The notes beneath the pieces were generated by a model. It worked only from the letters and a program-made list of their open reading frames with translations, was not told the origin of the DNA and ran no database searches. Positions 1-10,511 of a DNA stretch of 64,000 nucleotides are shown one piece after another. Location: positions 129,646 through 193,645 of the forward strand of contig CAWKAZ010000001.1 of assembly GCA_963847715.1 (NCBI GenBank). Reading direction: 5' to 3'. Position numbers and translations under genes: made by a program. How positions within the stretch are numbered: position 1 is the first letter of the stretch; every line of letters starts with the position of its first letter. The stretch comes from Acidiflorens sp963847715. GTDB taxonomy: Bacteria; Acidobacteriota; Terriglobia; Terriglobales; Acidobacteriaceae.

Positions 1-1179
<1,179 letters not shown>

Positions 1180-1278
1180 CGGGAATCTTTATTGTCGCAT
1201 CCCAGCCCCCTTTACGCATGTCGAATTCGTGAATGACTTCGATAAGAAATGCTCGCTGCGCCATCTATACTGGCGCAG

Positions 1279-3171
1279 ATGAAATCCGTCATTGTCGGTA
1301 CCGCCGGACACATTGATCATGGCAAAACATCGCTCGTCAAAGCCCTGACTGGCATCGACGCCGACCGCCTGGAAGAAGAAAAACGCCGCGGCATCACCAT
1401 CGACATCGGGTTCGCTAATTTTGACCTTCCCGCTCCCGACGGCAGCACCATTCGCGTGGGATTTGTCGATGTCCCTGGTCACGAGCGTTTTGTCCGCAAC
1501 ATGCTGGCGGGTGTGGGAGGCATTGACCTCGTCGTGCTGGTCATCGCCGCTGACGAGGGCATCAAACCGCAAACCCGAGAACACTTCGACATCTGCCGCC
1601 TGCTGGCCATCCGCCGCGGCATTACCGTGCTCACGAAGTCCGACGCCGTCGATGAGGAGACGCTCGAGGTTGTGCGCCTAGAAGTGGAAGACTACCTCCG
1701 AGGATCGTTTCTCGACGCTGCCCAATCGCCAATCGTCGCTGTGAGTTCACTGACCGGAGCCGGTCTCGGCGAACTGAAATCTGCGCTCGCGCAAGTTGCC
1801 TTCGAAGTTGCCGCGAAAAATTCGGCACCGCTGGCTCGGCTGCCCATCGACCGCGTTTTCAGCATGAAAGGCTTCGGCACAGTTGTGACCGGCACGCTCG
1901 TCGCCGGTACGATCCGAAAGGAAGAAGAACTGGAAGTGTTTCCCGCTGGACGAACGACCCGCGTTCGCGGTATGCAGGTTCATGGCTCGACCGCAGAATC
2001 CGCCGCCGCCGGACAACGCACCGCGCTGAACCTCGCCGGATTATCCACCGAAGACTTAGCCCGCGGCATGACCCTCGCCACAGCGGGAGTATTCCATTCA
2101 ACTTCGCGACTTGATGCGCTGCTCTCGCTCCTCCCGTCCGCGAAGCCGCTCAAGGATGGCGCACGCGTACACTTTCACGCCTACACTTCGGAAACGATTG
2201 CTGAAGTCCGCCTGCACGGCAAGAAGCAACTCAAACCCGGCGACGAAGCGTACGGGCAGTTGCGACTCGCCGATCCCGTGCTTTTGCTCCCCGGCGATCG
2301 CTTCATCGTCCGGCAGTTTTCGCCGGTCGTGACCATCGGCGGCGGCGTTGTGCTCGATGCCTCTCCTCCTCGTCGCAAAACAAAACCGGACGAGACCATC
2401 GCCTTTCTCGAAATCATGCGCAGCGGCTCTCCACAACAAATGCTGGCCGCTCGCGTCGTTCGGCGAGGAAGTGCCGGCTTGCTCCTCAACGAGGTTCCTG
2501 CGGAAATGAACATTCGCCGGGGAGATGCCGCCAAGCTGGCCGCTCAGGCCGGATTAATCTGGTGCGATCCGGTACTGGTTGCGCCAGCAGCATTCGCGGA
2601 GGCGAAAGCGCAAGTTCTTGAAGCTCTGAGGAAGTTCCATCAATCGAATCCCCTCGTGGCAGGGATGAGTAAAGAAGAGCTGCGCGAGCAAATCAGCCTC
2701 AGCCCTGCGGTCTTTGACGGCGTGGTGGCCAAACTGGCCGCGGAGAAAATGGTGGAAGTTGCCGGCGAGCTCGCTCATCTGCCCGGGCGCGGCGTGATGA
2801 TGAAGGACGAAGAGACCGAATCCAAGAAGACGATTGAGCAGGCCTTCGCAGCGGCCGGCCTGAAGGTGCCTTCGCTGAAAGAAGTTCTGGCCAGTCTCAC
2901 GGTAGACAAGATACGCGCCCAAAAAATTGTTACGCTGCTTCTGCGCGACAGAGTCCTCATCAAGATCTCTGAGGACCTCGTCTTCCATCAAAGCGCGCTC
3001 GCGGACCTGCGCCAGAGGATCACGGCGCTCAAAGCAACCACGCCGAAGATTGACGTCGCCCGCTTCAAAGACCTGACCGGAGTCAGCCGCAAGTATGCGA
3101 TTCCCCTGCTCGAATACCTGGATCGCGCACGGGTCACTCGGCGTGTAGGGGATGAACGGATAATACTGTAG
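1279..3171 (+). CDS. selB: Selenocysteine-specific elongation factor SelB
   Basis: A 630-residue translational GTPase that delivers Sec-tRNA to recoded UGA codons. The G domain shows a P loop GTAGHIDHGKT at residues 7-17, RGIT at 37-40, DVPGHE at 64-69 and TKSD at 119-122. EF-Tu-like barrel domains follow, then winged-helix domains; the last one carries the SelB-typical VSRKYAIPLLEYLD segment near the C-terminus, which separates it from EF-Tu and IF2. An in-frame start exists at 1249, but the ATG at 1279 places the P loop as usual for the family. No selA, selD or selC is visible in the window. It is divergent from purL and stops three bases before the convergent AhpD-like gene. Confidence 0.93.
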   Translation: MKSVIVGTAGHIDHGKTSLVKALTGIDADRLEEEKRRGITIDIGFANFDLPAPDGSTIRVGFVDVPGHERFVRNMLAGVGGIDLVVLVIAADEGIKPQTREHFDICRLLAIRRGITVLTKSDAVDEETLEVVRLEVEDYLRGSFLDAAQSPIVAVSSLTGAGLGELKSALAQVAFEVAAKNSAPLARLPIDRVFSMKGFGTVVTGTLVAGTIRKEEELEVFPAGRTTRVRGMQVHGSTAESAAAGQRTALNLAGLSTEDLARGMTLATAGVFHSTSRLDALLSLLPSAKPLKDGARVHFHAYTSETIAEVRLHGKKQLKPGDEAYGQLRLADPVLLLPGDRFIVRQFSPVVTIGGGVVLDASPPRRKTKPDETIAFLEIMRSGSPQQMLAARVVRRGSAGLLLNEVPAEMNIRRGDAAKLAAQAGLIWCDPVLVAPAAFAEAKAQVLEALRKFHQSNPLVAGMSKEELREQISLSPAVFDGVVAKLAAEKMVEVAGELAHLPGRGVMMKDEETESKKTIEQAFAAAGLKVPSLKEVLASLTVDKIRAQKIVTLLLRDRVLIKISEDLVFHQSALADLRQRITALKATTPKIDVARFKDLTGVSRKYAIPLLEYLDRARVTRRVGDERIIL

Positions 3172-3174
3172 CTT

Positions 3175-3702
3175 CTAGATTTTCTCTTCTGGGAATTCCA
3201 CTTCCAACGCCAGTGGCCCAGTCACCCGGTTAGTCAAGTTCGCCAGCCCAATCAACATGTGCAGATCCACAATCTGCTCGTCGGAAAAGCTCCGTTTGAG
3301 TTCTGCAAAATCAGTATCCGTCGCTCCATCTGGCGTTCGAGTGAGCTTCTCAGCGTACCGCAGCGCAACCTGCTCGAGCGCGCTAAATCCGGAGTAGTGG
3401 CCCTCCTTCAGCCCCCTCATCTGCTCCGCCGTAATCCCCGCGCGCTTCGCACCCTGAATATGGTGCTGCGTGCAGTAATGGCACCCGTTGATCAGTGACA
3501 CACGCAAATAAACCGCCTCATACATCTTGCGATCGAGCGAGCGTCCAACGCTGGCATAGAACCCAAGAAAATTTCCGAGCATCGCCGGACGATGCGCCAG
3601 CGCCTTCTGGATATTGCCGGGCTTGCCCTTGAGCTTGCCGTCGTAGACTTCCTTCACTTCCGGACTGGCCTGCGCCGGTTCGATCAGACTGATTCGTGCC
3701 AT
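3175..3702 (-). CDS. Carboxymuconolactone decarboxylase/AhpD-like family protein
   Basis: A 175-residue protein of the AhpD-like fold. The family signature is the CxxC redox pair in the NGCHYCTQHH segment near residue 75, followed by the downstream helix found in AhpD-type peroxidase partners. Members act as alkylhydroperoxidases or decarboxylases; the substrate here cannot be read from sequence. The reading frame stays open upstream for hundreds of bases, but that stretch overlaps trmFO in antisense. The ATG at 3702 is preceded by GGAGG at good spacing and gives the normal family length, so I chose it. It is divergent from the acetyltransferase gene. Confidence 0.85.
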   Translation of the reverse strand: MARISLIEPAQASPEVKEVYDGKLKGKPGNIQKALAHRPAMLGNFLGFYASVGRSLDRKMYEAVYLRVSLINGCHYCTQHHIQGAKRAGITAEQMRGLKEGHYSGFSALEQVALRYAEKLTRTPDGATDTDFAELKRSFSDEQIVDLHMLIGLANLTNRVTGPLALEVEFPEEKI

Positions 3703-3756
3703 GTGTCCTCCAAACGTCCCTCTATAATAACCGTAGGAATTTTTCTCTCGCTTCCC

Positions 3757-4236
3757 TTGCTGACTATTCGCCCCGCTACCATCGCCGACGCCGCCCTGAT
3801 CAGACAAATGATCTGGGAGCTCGCCGACTTCGAGAAGCAACCCGATGACGTTCTGACCACCGAGGCCGATATCGCGCGCGACGGTTTTGGCGCGAATCCT
3901 CAGTTCCGTGCGTTGATTGCCGAATGGCAGGGGCGGGCCGCGGGCTATGCGCTTTATTTTGATTACTACTCCACTTGGCGCGGGCCAGGTTTTTATCTGG
4001 AAGACCTTTTTGTTCGTTCGGCTTTTCGCGGTCGTGGAATCGGCACCGCCCTTCTCGCCAACGTTGCCGCTGCAGCTGAACGCGAGAAAAGGGTCTTCCT
4101 TAAGTGGGAAGTGTTGCACTGGAACCAGCCCGCCATCGAAATGTACAAAGCGTTGGGTGGGGAATTTATGGACGAATGGCGAAGTGTTTTTCTGACCGGA
4201 GACGGCTTGCGAAAACTGGCGGAGAAATCGTTTTGA
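3757..4236 (+). CDS. GNAT family N-acetyltransferase
   Basis: About 159 residues with a GNAT fold: N-terminal IRPAT segment, the acetyl-CoA loop RGRGIGTALL about residue 92, and a C-terminal WNQPAIEMYKALGG segment typical of small-molecule acetyltransferases related to spermidine/diamine acetyltransferases. The start is uncertain: the natural N-terminus LTIRPAT follows a TTG at 3757, and no ATG or GTG lies close by; AGGAA lies about 17 bases upstream. Its TGA stop overlaps the TTG start of trmFO (TTGA at 4233-4236), so the two are probably translationally coupled. Substrate unknown. Confidence 0.8.
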   Translation: MLTIRPATIADAALIRQMIWELADFEKQPDDVLTTEADIARDGFGANPQFRALIAEWQGRAAGYALYFDYYSTWRGPGFYLEDLFVRSAFRGRGIGTALLANVAAAAEREKRVFLKWEVLHWNQPAIEMYKALGGEFMDEWRSVFLTGDGLRKLAEKSF

Positions 4237-5597
4237 AGCGAATACAAATAATCGGCGCAGGCCTCGCGGGATCAGAAGCAGCGTGGCAGTGTGCCCGCCG
4301 CGGCGTACCGGTCGAACTTTTCGAAATGCGCCCAAATCGCCCAACTCCCGCACACCAAACCGAACACTTTGCAGAACTGGTCTGCTCGAATTCGTTGAAG
4401 TCCGAGAGCGAAAACACGGCGCCCTGGCTAGTGAAGGAAGAAATGCGGCGCGCGGGATCCCTGCTGCTGGAGATCGCGCGAAAGACTTCCGTCCCCGCCG
4501 GGCACGCATTGGCTGTCGATCGGGCCGAGTTTTCTCGCCTGGTGACGGAGGCAATCTCAGGCGAACCTCTGATCACGGTCCGCCGCGAAGAGGTCCGCCG
4601 GATCGAAGACGGATTCCTGACGATCATTGCCACCGGCCCGCTGACATCCGACGCGCTCTCGCAAGAAATCTTGCGGCTGAGTTCAGGCCATCCCCAGGCA
4701 GGAGTCGCTCCAAGTAACAATCTCTATTTCTATGACTCGATCAGCCCCATCGTCGAAGCCGACTCCATCGACATGAGCAAGGTGTATCTGGCGGCCCGCT
4801 ATGACAAAGGTTCGGCTGACTACATTAACTGCCCGATGTCGAAAGAAGAATATGACCGCTTCTACGATGCACTGCTCGCAGCGCAATCGGTCGAACAAAA
4901 AGATTGGGAGAATCTGAATTACTTCGAAAGCTGCCTGCCCATCGAGGAAATCGCCCGCCGCGGACGCGACACGCTGCGCTTCGGCCCGATGAAGCCGGTA
5001 GGTCTCAAAGACCCTCGCACCGGCAGAATTCCCTACGCCGCAGTCCAACTGCGCCAGGAAAATCTGCGCGCCGATTCCTACAACCTGGTCGGATTCCAGA
5101 ATCACCTGAAATTTGGCGAGCAGGCCCGCGTACTGAACTTAATCCCCGGTCTCGAGAACGCGCGCTTCCTGCGCTACGGACAGATCCACCGCAACACCTA
5201 CATCAACTCGCCGACTCTGCTCAACCCGACCCTGCAGATGAAGGCTCACCCACATGTAATGTTCGCGGGACAAATTTGTGGCGTCGAAGGTTACGTCGAA
5301 TCGATCGCAACCGGTTTGATGGCAGGTATGAACGCGGCGGCGCTGGCCACGGGCAGTGAACCCGCACCCCCGCCGCGTGGTTCTGCATTCGGCTCGCTCG
5401 TCCACTACATTACCCAGGCGGAGAGCAAGAACTTTCAGCCCGCCAACATCACATTCGATCTCCTGCCCGCACTTGAAACACGCGTTCGCGATCGAAAGGA
5501 ACGTCACCGCCAGCAGTGCGAACTGGCACTGCGTGAATTCGACGGATGGTACAACCGTCAGGGTCACGCTATTGTCTTTTCTAGCGATTCCCATTAG
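4233..5597 (+). CDS. trmFO: Methylenetetrahydrofolate-tRNA-(uracil-5-)-methyltransferase TrmFO
   Basis: A 454-residue FAD- and folate-dependent enzyme that makes m5U54 in the tRNA T loop. The N-terminus is the dinucleotide-binding motif GAGLAGSE at residues 8-15, followed by the TrmFO-specific VCSNSLKSES block with its conserved cysteine at about residue 51. Further motifs are SNNLYFYDSI, INCPM with the second conserved cysteine, and the FAGQICGVEGY block. Length matches the family. The start is TTG at 4233, overlapping the upstream stop and preceded by GGAG eight bases away; longer in-frame starts lie inside the acetyltransferase gene. Confidence 0.95.
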   Translation: MKRIQIIGAGLAGSEAAWQCARRGVPVELFEMRPNRPTPAHQTEHFAELVCSNSLKSESENTAPWLVKEEMRRAGSLLLEIARKTSVPAGHALAVDRAEFSRLVTEAISGEPLITVRREEVRRIEDGFLTIIATGPLTSDALSQEILRLSSGHPQAGVAPSNNLYFYDSISPIVEADSIDMSKVYLAARYDKGSADYINCPMSKEEYDRFYDALLAAQSVEQKDWENLNYFESCLPIEEIARRGRDTLRFGPMKPVGLKDPRTGRIPYAAVQLRQENLRADSYNLVGFQNHLKFGEQARVLNLIPGLENARFLRYGQIHRNTYINSPTLLNPTLQMKAHPHVMFAGQICGVEGYVESIATGLMAGMNAAALATGSEPAPPPRGSAFGSLVHYITQAESKNFQPANITFDLLPALETRVRDRKERHRQQCELALREFDGWYNRQGHAIVFSSDSH

Positions 5598-5623
5598 CGT
5601 GCTGATGTAAGCGAGGTCCTCCC

Positions 5624-6766
5624 GTGCCCCTTTCCGCCGTCGATTCCGTGCAACCCGCCCTGCAGCACACCCGAGAACAGCTCTTCACCCGTTTCCGTTG
5701 GGGGCAATGGTCCCGTCTGGCGCTGGTTGGGATTCTCGCCGCCGAACTTCATGTCGGTGGATGCAGTTTCGGCAACATGGGCGGAAAGTGGCCCCGGATC
5801 CCGCACCGAGACGGCAGTGGGCTCCTGCCCTCGTCCAGCATCCCTTCGGGTTTGCCGCACTTTAATCCCTCGCACATTTCCGATCACATCGGCCAGTTCC
5901 TTGGTTTGATCGTGTTGGGAATTTTTGCCGTCATGGTGATCTCTTTTGTCTTCCTGTTCATCAACAGCGTGTTTCGATTCATTCTGTTTGAATCGGTTCT
6001 GCGGCGGGAGTGTTCGATTAGCGATGGCTGGCACAAATGGCGCCGCGCCGGCGGTCGATTTTTTCTATGGCAGATCGTTTTCCAGATCTCGGCCATGCTC
6101 TTTCTCGGCGTTCTGATCGGGATACCTCTAGCCCTGGTACTGGCGTCCGGCTGGACCAACAATCTGCAGGATCATATTGGGCGACTCGTCGTTTTAGCGA
6201 TTGTCTTTCTCGGCTTGATGCTCGTGTTCGTGCTCTCCGCCGCCGCGGTTCAAGTCCTGGCCAGAGATTTTCTGGTACCAGTCATGGCGCTCGAGAATCT
6301 CGATTTTGCCGACGGCTGGAGCCGTTTGCTGGCCATCATTCGTCCGGAGAAGGGGCGCTTCGTGGTTTATCTTCTGCTGAAGCTGGTGCTTGCGATCGCG
6401 GCCGGGATCCTCTTCGGCATCATCACCATCATCCCGGCAATGTTGATCTTCGTTCCCGCAGTTGTCGCGGTCGTAGGAGGCCACCAAGCAGGCCTTGGAT
6501 GGAACGTGACCACGATCAGCCTCGCAATTATTTTTGGCACACTGCTCTTGCTCTTATTCATTTACGTAGTCGCTCTGGTGTGTGTACCGGCCACGGTCTT
6601 TTTTCCGGCCTACGCAATGTATTTTCTGGCCTCACGCTATCCTCAGCTCAACACGCTGCTGAATCCGCCGCCGGTAGCGCTCACGCCGGAGCCGCCTCCA
6701 GTGACCCAACCGCCACCGCCGTTAGAACCACCGCCGCTGCCGCCATCGGCAGAGCCAATCGGCTAG
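5624..6766 (+). CDS. Multi-pass membrane protein of unknown function with proline-rich tail
   Basis: 380 residues starting with GTG. The sequence shows about six hydrophobic segments: one possible around residue 30-45, then strong ones near 90-130, 150-175, 185-215, 250-285 and 295-335. The last 35 residues are almost entirely proline plus small residues (runs of PPP), likely a cytoplasmic or periplasmic disordered tail. No catalytic motif is recognised. It follows trmFO after 26 bases and could be co-transcribed. I do not recognise the family. Confidence 0.7.
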   Translation: MPLSAVDSVQPALQHTREQLFTRFRWGQWSRLALVGILAAELHVGGCSFGNMGGKWPRIPHRDGSGLLPSSSIPSGLPHFNPSHISDHIGQFLGLIVLGIFAVMVISFVFLFINSVFRFILFESVLRRECSISDGWHKWRRAGGRFFLWQIVFQISAMLFLGVLIGIPLALVLASGWTNNLQDHIGRLVVLAIVFLGLMLVFVLSAAAVQVLARDFLVPVMALENLDFADGWSRLLAIIRPEKGRFVVYLLLKLVLAIAAGILFGIITIIPAMLIFVPAVVAVVGGHQAGLGWNVTTISLAIIFGTLLLLLFIYVVALVCVPATVFFPAYAMYFLASRYPQLNTLLNPPPVALTPEPPPVTQPPPPLEPPPLPPSAEPIG

Positions 6767-6776
6767 CAAGAAATAT

Positions 6777-6801
6777 TGTCATCCTGACGAAGCGAAGGAT
6801 C
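6777..6801. repeat. Short GTCATCCTGA-type intergenic motif
   Basis: The spacer between two convergent genes holds a GTCATCCTGACGAAGCGAAG motif. Motifs of this kind occur as dispersed intergenic repeats in several bacterial lineages including acidobacteria. Only one copy is in this window, so calling it a repeat is inference from outside knowledge. Confidence 0.35.
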
Positions 6802-6823
6802 TGCTGGCTGGCACACCCGAGAA

Positions 6824-7651
6824 CTACTCTTGTGGCGTGCTCGCCTTCCGCCCCCAGCTAAACCGTCGCCCCACAATGCACTTGATAATCAGATGATCGG
6901 AAGAATTGCTAACGTCCACCCCAGCGCCAAAATTAAACTCCCAATTCGGCGACAGGTTCAGGTCAATCGTCGGAAAAATCTGCTGCGACTGCTGCGATAT
7001 CGGATCGAAATTTGAAACCGGCCCGAGCGCTCCGTAGTATTCAAAGCCGCCGGTGATCTTCTTCGTGAAGTCGTAGCTGACTTTCACATTCGGAGAGAAT
7101 CCCCACCCCTTGCCCGTGTTCAGGCCATGTAGAGAACGATCGAACGCCGGATTAAACGAGAAATACCAGGGCCCCAGTTTTTTGTCGATAATCGGACGCA
7201 ATTCGTAGTTCCAGCTGTCCTCGGCAAACTTCCGCCGCTGGTATCCGATTTCCTGCGACAAACTTAGCCCCACCGGCAAATGCCACGACTCTGGGGCCAC
7301 CAACCGCGGACGAATATGATCGCCCACCCAATTCCATCCGCCGCCACCCGTACCGCCGGGCTGAATGCTGGAGAAAAGATAGAAGCCAGTTTCGAACCAG
7401 TCTGTCCATCCGTGCGTGATCTCCAGCGTCTCGTGCTCGGCGTGATTCGTGGGAACCACGCCATTGATCACCTGCTTTGAGCCGTCAATCGTGAAGTTGG
7501 AATGGATTTCGACGAAGGTAACGTTCTTCGGCGTGGCTTCCGAACCGTAAACCTGGATCTCGTAGTTGTCCTGCGCGTGGACCGCAGGCACGAGCAGAAA
7601 GGGACCGAACAAGAGAGTACACACCAGGCGAGAGAAAACCGTCACCATCAC
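6824..7651 (-). CDS. Predicted outer-membrane beta-barrel protein
   Basis: 275 residues with a clear Sec signal peptide (hydrophobic stretch to about residue 24, cleavage after PAVHAQ). The mature part is rich in alternating hydrophobic/aromatic strands ending in aromatic or glycine residues (for example GFYLFSS, WYFSFNPAF, GGFEYYGALG, WEFNFGAGV), which is the look of an outer-membrane barrel. The end FSWG is followed by a short tail rather than a terminal aromatic residue. Likely envelope localisation; substrate unknown. Two adjacent ATGs can serve as start. Confidence 0.7.
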   Translation of the reverse strand: MMVTVFSRLVCTLLFGPFLLVPAVHAQDNYEIQVYGSEATPKNVTFVEIHSNFTIDGSKQVINGVVPTNHAEHETLEITHGWTDWFETGFYLFSSIQPGGTGGGGWNWVGDHIRPRLVAPESWHLPVGLSLSQEIGYQRRKFAEDSWNYELRPIIDKKLGPWYFSFNPAFDRSLHGLNTGKGWGFSPNVKVSYDFTKKITGGFEYYGALGPVSNFDPISQQSQQIFPTIDLNLSPNWEFNFGAGVDVSNSSDHLIIKCIVGRRFSWGRKASTPQE

Positions 7652-7976
7652 CCCTAATCAATCAGCCGGAATATGCAGCCCACCGCACGAATATTTGATT
7701 CTAGCGGCTCGCAGCCCGAAACATGAAATTACGAAAATCCGTCACGATCAGCCAGCGCCAGCATCGCAATCCACAAAAGTCTAGTTGGTGGTTCAATGCA
7801 CAATCAACGGACGTCCGGATCACCGTGGAAGAGTGGCCCTTCAGGGCCACGCAAGTTCGCCTAATCAGGAGGGCTTTAGCCCCTGCGGTCTGTCGTGGAA
7901 CTCCCCGCCCCGCCCAGGTGTCCAATGAATCAAGACACGCGCGTGCCGGTTCTCCATGCAACGAAAGGAAAGTTGA
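7652..7976. other. Intergenic region without a supportable gene
   Basis: This 325-base spacer separates the barrel protein from the exbD-like gene. An open frame from 7723 exists but runs through a repeat element and has no protein-like composition, so I reject it. The only structure seen is the palindromic element at 7820-7882; the end carries the GGAAAG ribosome binding site for the next gene. Confidence 0.6.
7820..7882 (-). repeat. REP-like palindromic element, copy 1
   Basis: Contains GGCCCTTCAGGGCC and GGGCTTTAGCCC palindromes and the flank TCACCGTGGAAGAG. The same three blocks occur in reverse order and orientation at 19787-19852, so this is a two-palindrome intergenic element of about 63-66 bases. 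Related single palindromes occur near 24995 and 59543. Confidence 0.75.
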
Positions 7977-8432
7977 ATGGGATTCTCCGGCGGTGGTTCA
8001 TTTTCTACAGGTCCCAAGATGAACGTCACTCCTTTGATTGACGTTCTGCTGGTGCTCATCATCGTTTTCATGATCGTGGTGATCGAGCAGCGGCCAACCG
8101 GATTGCAAACCGAGCTCCCCCAACAACCGAAGATCACTGATCCGACGATCCCGCCGCCACACGCGACGATCGTGATTCAGATCCATCACCCGAAACCCGG
8201 CGCCGAGCATGTGCAGGTGATGGTGAATGAAGAGGCGGTCGACTGGGACCATTTGCGCGACCGCCTCCGCGACATCTTCGCGATTCGCGTGGAGCGCATC
8301 GCCTACGTCGAAGCTGACAACGACATTGATTTCCAGGATGTGGCGGATGTGATTGCGGTTGCTAGGATTGCTGGGGTTGATCGCGTGGGACTGCTGACAG
8401 AGGATGGGAAGCATTTGCCGATGGCGGGGTAG
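7977..8432 (+). CDS. ExbD/TolR family biopolymer transport protein
   Basis: 151 residues. After a short N-terminus the segment MNVTPLIDVLLVLIIVFMIV is the single ExbD/TolR transmembrane helix with the conserved aspartate that carries the proton current; a periplasmic domain follows with the usual DVADVIAVARIAGVDRVGLLT-like end (split here for length). ExbD works with ExbB and TonB to energise outer-membrane transport. No exbB/tolQ is adjacent, so this copy is an orphan; a TonB-like protein is encoded at 19950-21317. A GGAAAG site precedes the ATG. Confidence 0.88.
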   Translation: MGFSGGGSFSTGPKMNVTPLIDVLLVLIIVFMIVVIEQRPTGLQTELPQQPKITDPTIPPPHATIVIQIHHPKPGAEHVQVMVNEEAVDWDHLRDRLRDIFAIRVERIAYVEADNDIDFQDVADVIAVARIAGVDRVGLLTEDGKHLPMAG

Positions 8433-8530
8433 GAATTCTTGATGGTTCACTAAGGAGAAATCGAGCGAAGAGCTGAGCTCCTACGGTTATACTGCAAACG
8501 CTCTTAGCTCGATGCCGCTCGGTGACAACG

Positions 8531-9061
8531 ATGATAAAACTGTATCGGACGAGTGATGGTTTGACTGAGTATTGGGAGGCTTGGTTCACAGCAACTGAAG
8601 TAACGATCCATTGGGGGAGACTGGGCGAAGAAGGCGAAACTCGCGAACTCCCTTTTGAACCCGGCCTTCATCCTTCCGACATAATCAAACGGGAGGCGAA
8701 GCCGGCCCGAGCCGCCGGATTCAAGTCACGGAAGCCCGGCGATTTACACTCTATCGTCATCCAATACAAGATTGAGGGCCATGGCACGGTCACCCACCAC
8801 GAGCAGCGGGTTCGCGTCGAGGAACTTATGAACGAGCGCCTTGGTTGGCTTGGACTTGGACACTGCGACGGAGGTGACATGGGAAACGGCCAAATGAACG
8901 TCTTCTGCTATGTCGTGGATGTCGCAATCGCCGAGAAAGCCATTGTCAGCGAGTTGAGAGGAAGCGGACTGCTGGATGGAGCCATCATCGCTGAACGAAA
9001 AGCCCATGAATCGAAAGTCCTATGGCCTCTCGATTTTGCCGGCACGTTCAGTGTCATCTAA
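8531..9061 (+). CDS. Conserved hypothetical protein with a WGR-like start
   Basis: 176 residues, soluble. The first 35 residues (YWEAWFTATEVTIHWGRLGE) resemble the WGR nucleic-acid-associated module, but the rest does not match a family I can name. A conserved-looking GLGHCDGGDMGNGQMNVFC segment lies in the middle. An in-frame GTG at 8522 is possible; the ATG at 8531 has GGTGA just upstream. The stop overlaps the end of convergent der by four bases. Function unknown. Confidence 0.65.
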   Translation: MIKLYRTSDGLTEYWEAWFTATEVTIHWGRLGEEGETRELPFEPGLHPSDIIKREAKPARAAGFKSRKPGDLHSIVIQYKIEGHGTVTHHEQRVRVEELMNERLGWLGLGHCDGGDMGNGQMNVFCYVVDVAIAEKAIVSELRGSGLLDGAIIAERKAHESKVLWPLDFAGTFSVI

Positions 9062-10488
9062 CCTCTCGCTCTGCTCTTAATCCAAATCGGCGACCCTACA
9101 AACCCGAACACCTCGCGAATCTGATTCTCCAGAAACCGCTGATAAGAAAAATGTAGCTTCACCGCCCGATCCGTGAACAGCACAAACGTCGGCGGAGCCA
9201 CTCCCGCTTGCGTCATGTAGAGAATTCGCACCCGCTTGCTCATCGGCACCGAGGCGCGTTCAAAATCAACTGTCCTGATAAAGCGGTTCATCTCGCCAGT
9301 CGTAATGCGCTTGCGGCGCTCAGCAGCCACCTTCTCGATCAGCGGCAGAATCTTCTCCGTCCCCTTGCCGTTGTGCGCGGAAATAAACAGCACCGGAGCA
9401 TAGCTCAGAAACTTGAGCCCATAGCGCAGGCGCTCCTCATACAGCGCGCGGTCTTGCGGACGCTTCGCATCCTGGATGCGCGCCGTCTTCGACTGGCTGA
9501 CAGGACGCTTCTCGCCGCTCGCGATGAGGTCCCATTTATTGACCAGGATAATCACCGAGCGTCCACTCTCGTGCGCATAGCCTGCGATGTTGGCGTCGAG
9601 TCCGCTAGCGCCCTCGGTGGCGTCGACCATGAACAGCACGATATCGGCATCCTCAATATTCTTGCGCGAAAAAACCACCGACAGCTTTTCGGCCATCAAA
9701 TGCGTCTTGCCCTTGCGCCGAATGCCGGCCGTATCAACAAAGCGAATATCGCGCCCGTGATACCGGATGACCTCGTCGATAGAATCACGTGTGGTGCCGG
9801 CGATCGGCGAGACAATCGCGCGGTCGACTCCCGTAAGCTGATTCAGCAGCGTCGACTTCCCCACATTCGGATGGCCGATGATCGCCACCCTAATTTCATG
9901 CGGCTCGGCGACAGCTGGTGATTCTGCTTCCTCACTTTTTTCTGCGACCTCAGCGCTCTCCGCGGTTGAGGTCTTGACGACGGGAATCACCTCAAGGACA
10001 GCGTCCAGCAAATCATCGACGCCACGCCCATGCTCGGCCGACACCGGAAACACATTGCGAATCCCGAGCGAATGGAACTCGCCCAGCAGCGCATCCTGCT
10101 TGTCGGAATCCATCTTGTTCACGGCAAGAAATAGCGGCTTCCCGGTTCGCGCCAAAAGCCGCGCCAGTTCTCGATCTGGACCGGCAATCTCCGTGCGGGC
10201 ATCGACCACCATAATGATCGCCGCCGCTTCCTCGAACGCCACCTTCGCCTGCCGGAAGATTTCCGAAGGAATGAAATCCTTGTCATCTGGAATAATGCCG
10301 CCTGTATCCACCACGCGAAACTCGCGCCCCAGCCAGTTCACCTCGCCATACAAGCGGTCACGCGTAATGCCCGGCTCGTCGCCGACAATCGCCCGCCGCG
10401 ATCCCGTTAGATGGTTAAACAGCGTCGATTTGCCGACATTCGGGCGGCCGACAATCGCGACCAGCGGCGATAACTTCTTTTTGCTCAA
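9058..10488 (-). CDS. der: Ribosome-associated GTPase Der (EngA)
   Basis: 476 residues with the diagnostic two tandem GTPase domains: GRPNVGKST at residues 14-22 and GHPNVGKST near residue 206, each followed by DTGG/DTAG G3 motifs and NKMD/NKWD G4 motifs. A C-terminal KH-like domain ends the protein. Der acts in 50S subunit assembly and is essential in most bacteria. The linker between the two domains is rich in Ser/Glu/Ala. The gene is intact, which shows that sequence quality here is good. Confidence 0.97.
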   Translation of the reverse strand: MSKKKLSPLVAIVGRPNVGKSTLFNHLTGSRRAIVGDEPGITRDRLYGEVNWLGREFRVVDTGGIIPDDKDFIPSEIFRQAKVAFEEAAAIIMVVDARTEIAGPDRELARLLARTGKPLFLAVNKMDSDKQDALLGEFHSLGIRNVFPVSAEHGRGVDDLLDAVLEVIPVVKTSTAESAEVAEKSEEAESPAVAEPHEIRVAIIGHPNVGKSTLLNQLTGVDRAIVSPIAGTTRDSIDEVIRYHGRDIRFVDTAGIRRKGKTHLMAEKLSVVFSRKNIEDADIVLFMVDATEGASGLDANIAGYAHESGRSVIILVNKWDLIASGEKRPVSQSKTARIQDAKRPQDRALYEERLRYGLKFLSYAPVLFISAHNGKGTEKILPLIEKVAAERRKRITTGEMNRFIRTVDFERASVPMSKRVRILYMTQAGVAPPTFVLFTDRAVKLHFSYQRFLENQIREVFGFVGSPIWIKSRARG

Positions 10489-10511
10489 TGGGTGTCTTTT
10501 CTAATCCCGAT

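Noticed and set aside
1180..1278. tRNA-Sec sought beside selB
   Set aside because: No cloverleaf with a UCA anticodon or long variable arm is present in the spacer.
3703..4554. Upstream extension of the AhpD-like frame
   Set aside because: It lies antisense to the acetyltransferase and trmFO; the ATG at 3702 has a good ribosome binding site and gives the family length.
7723..8022. Open frame before the exbD-like gene
   Set aside because: It is largely a palindromic repeat element and runs out of frame into exbD.
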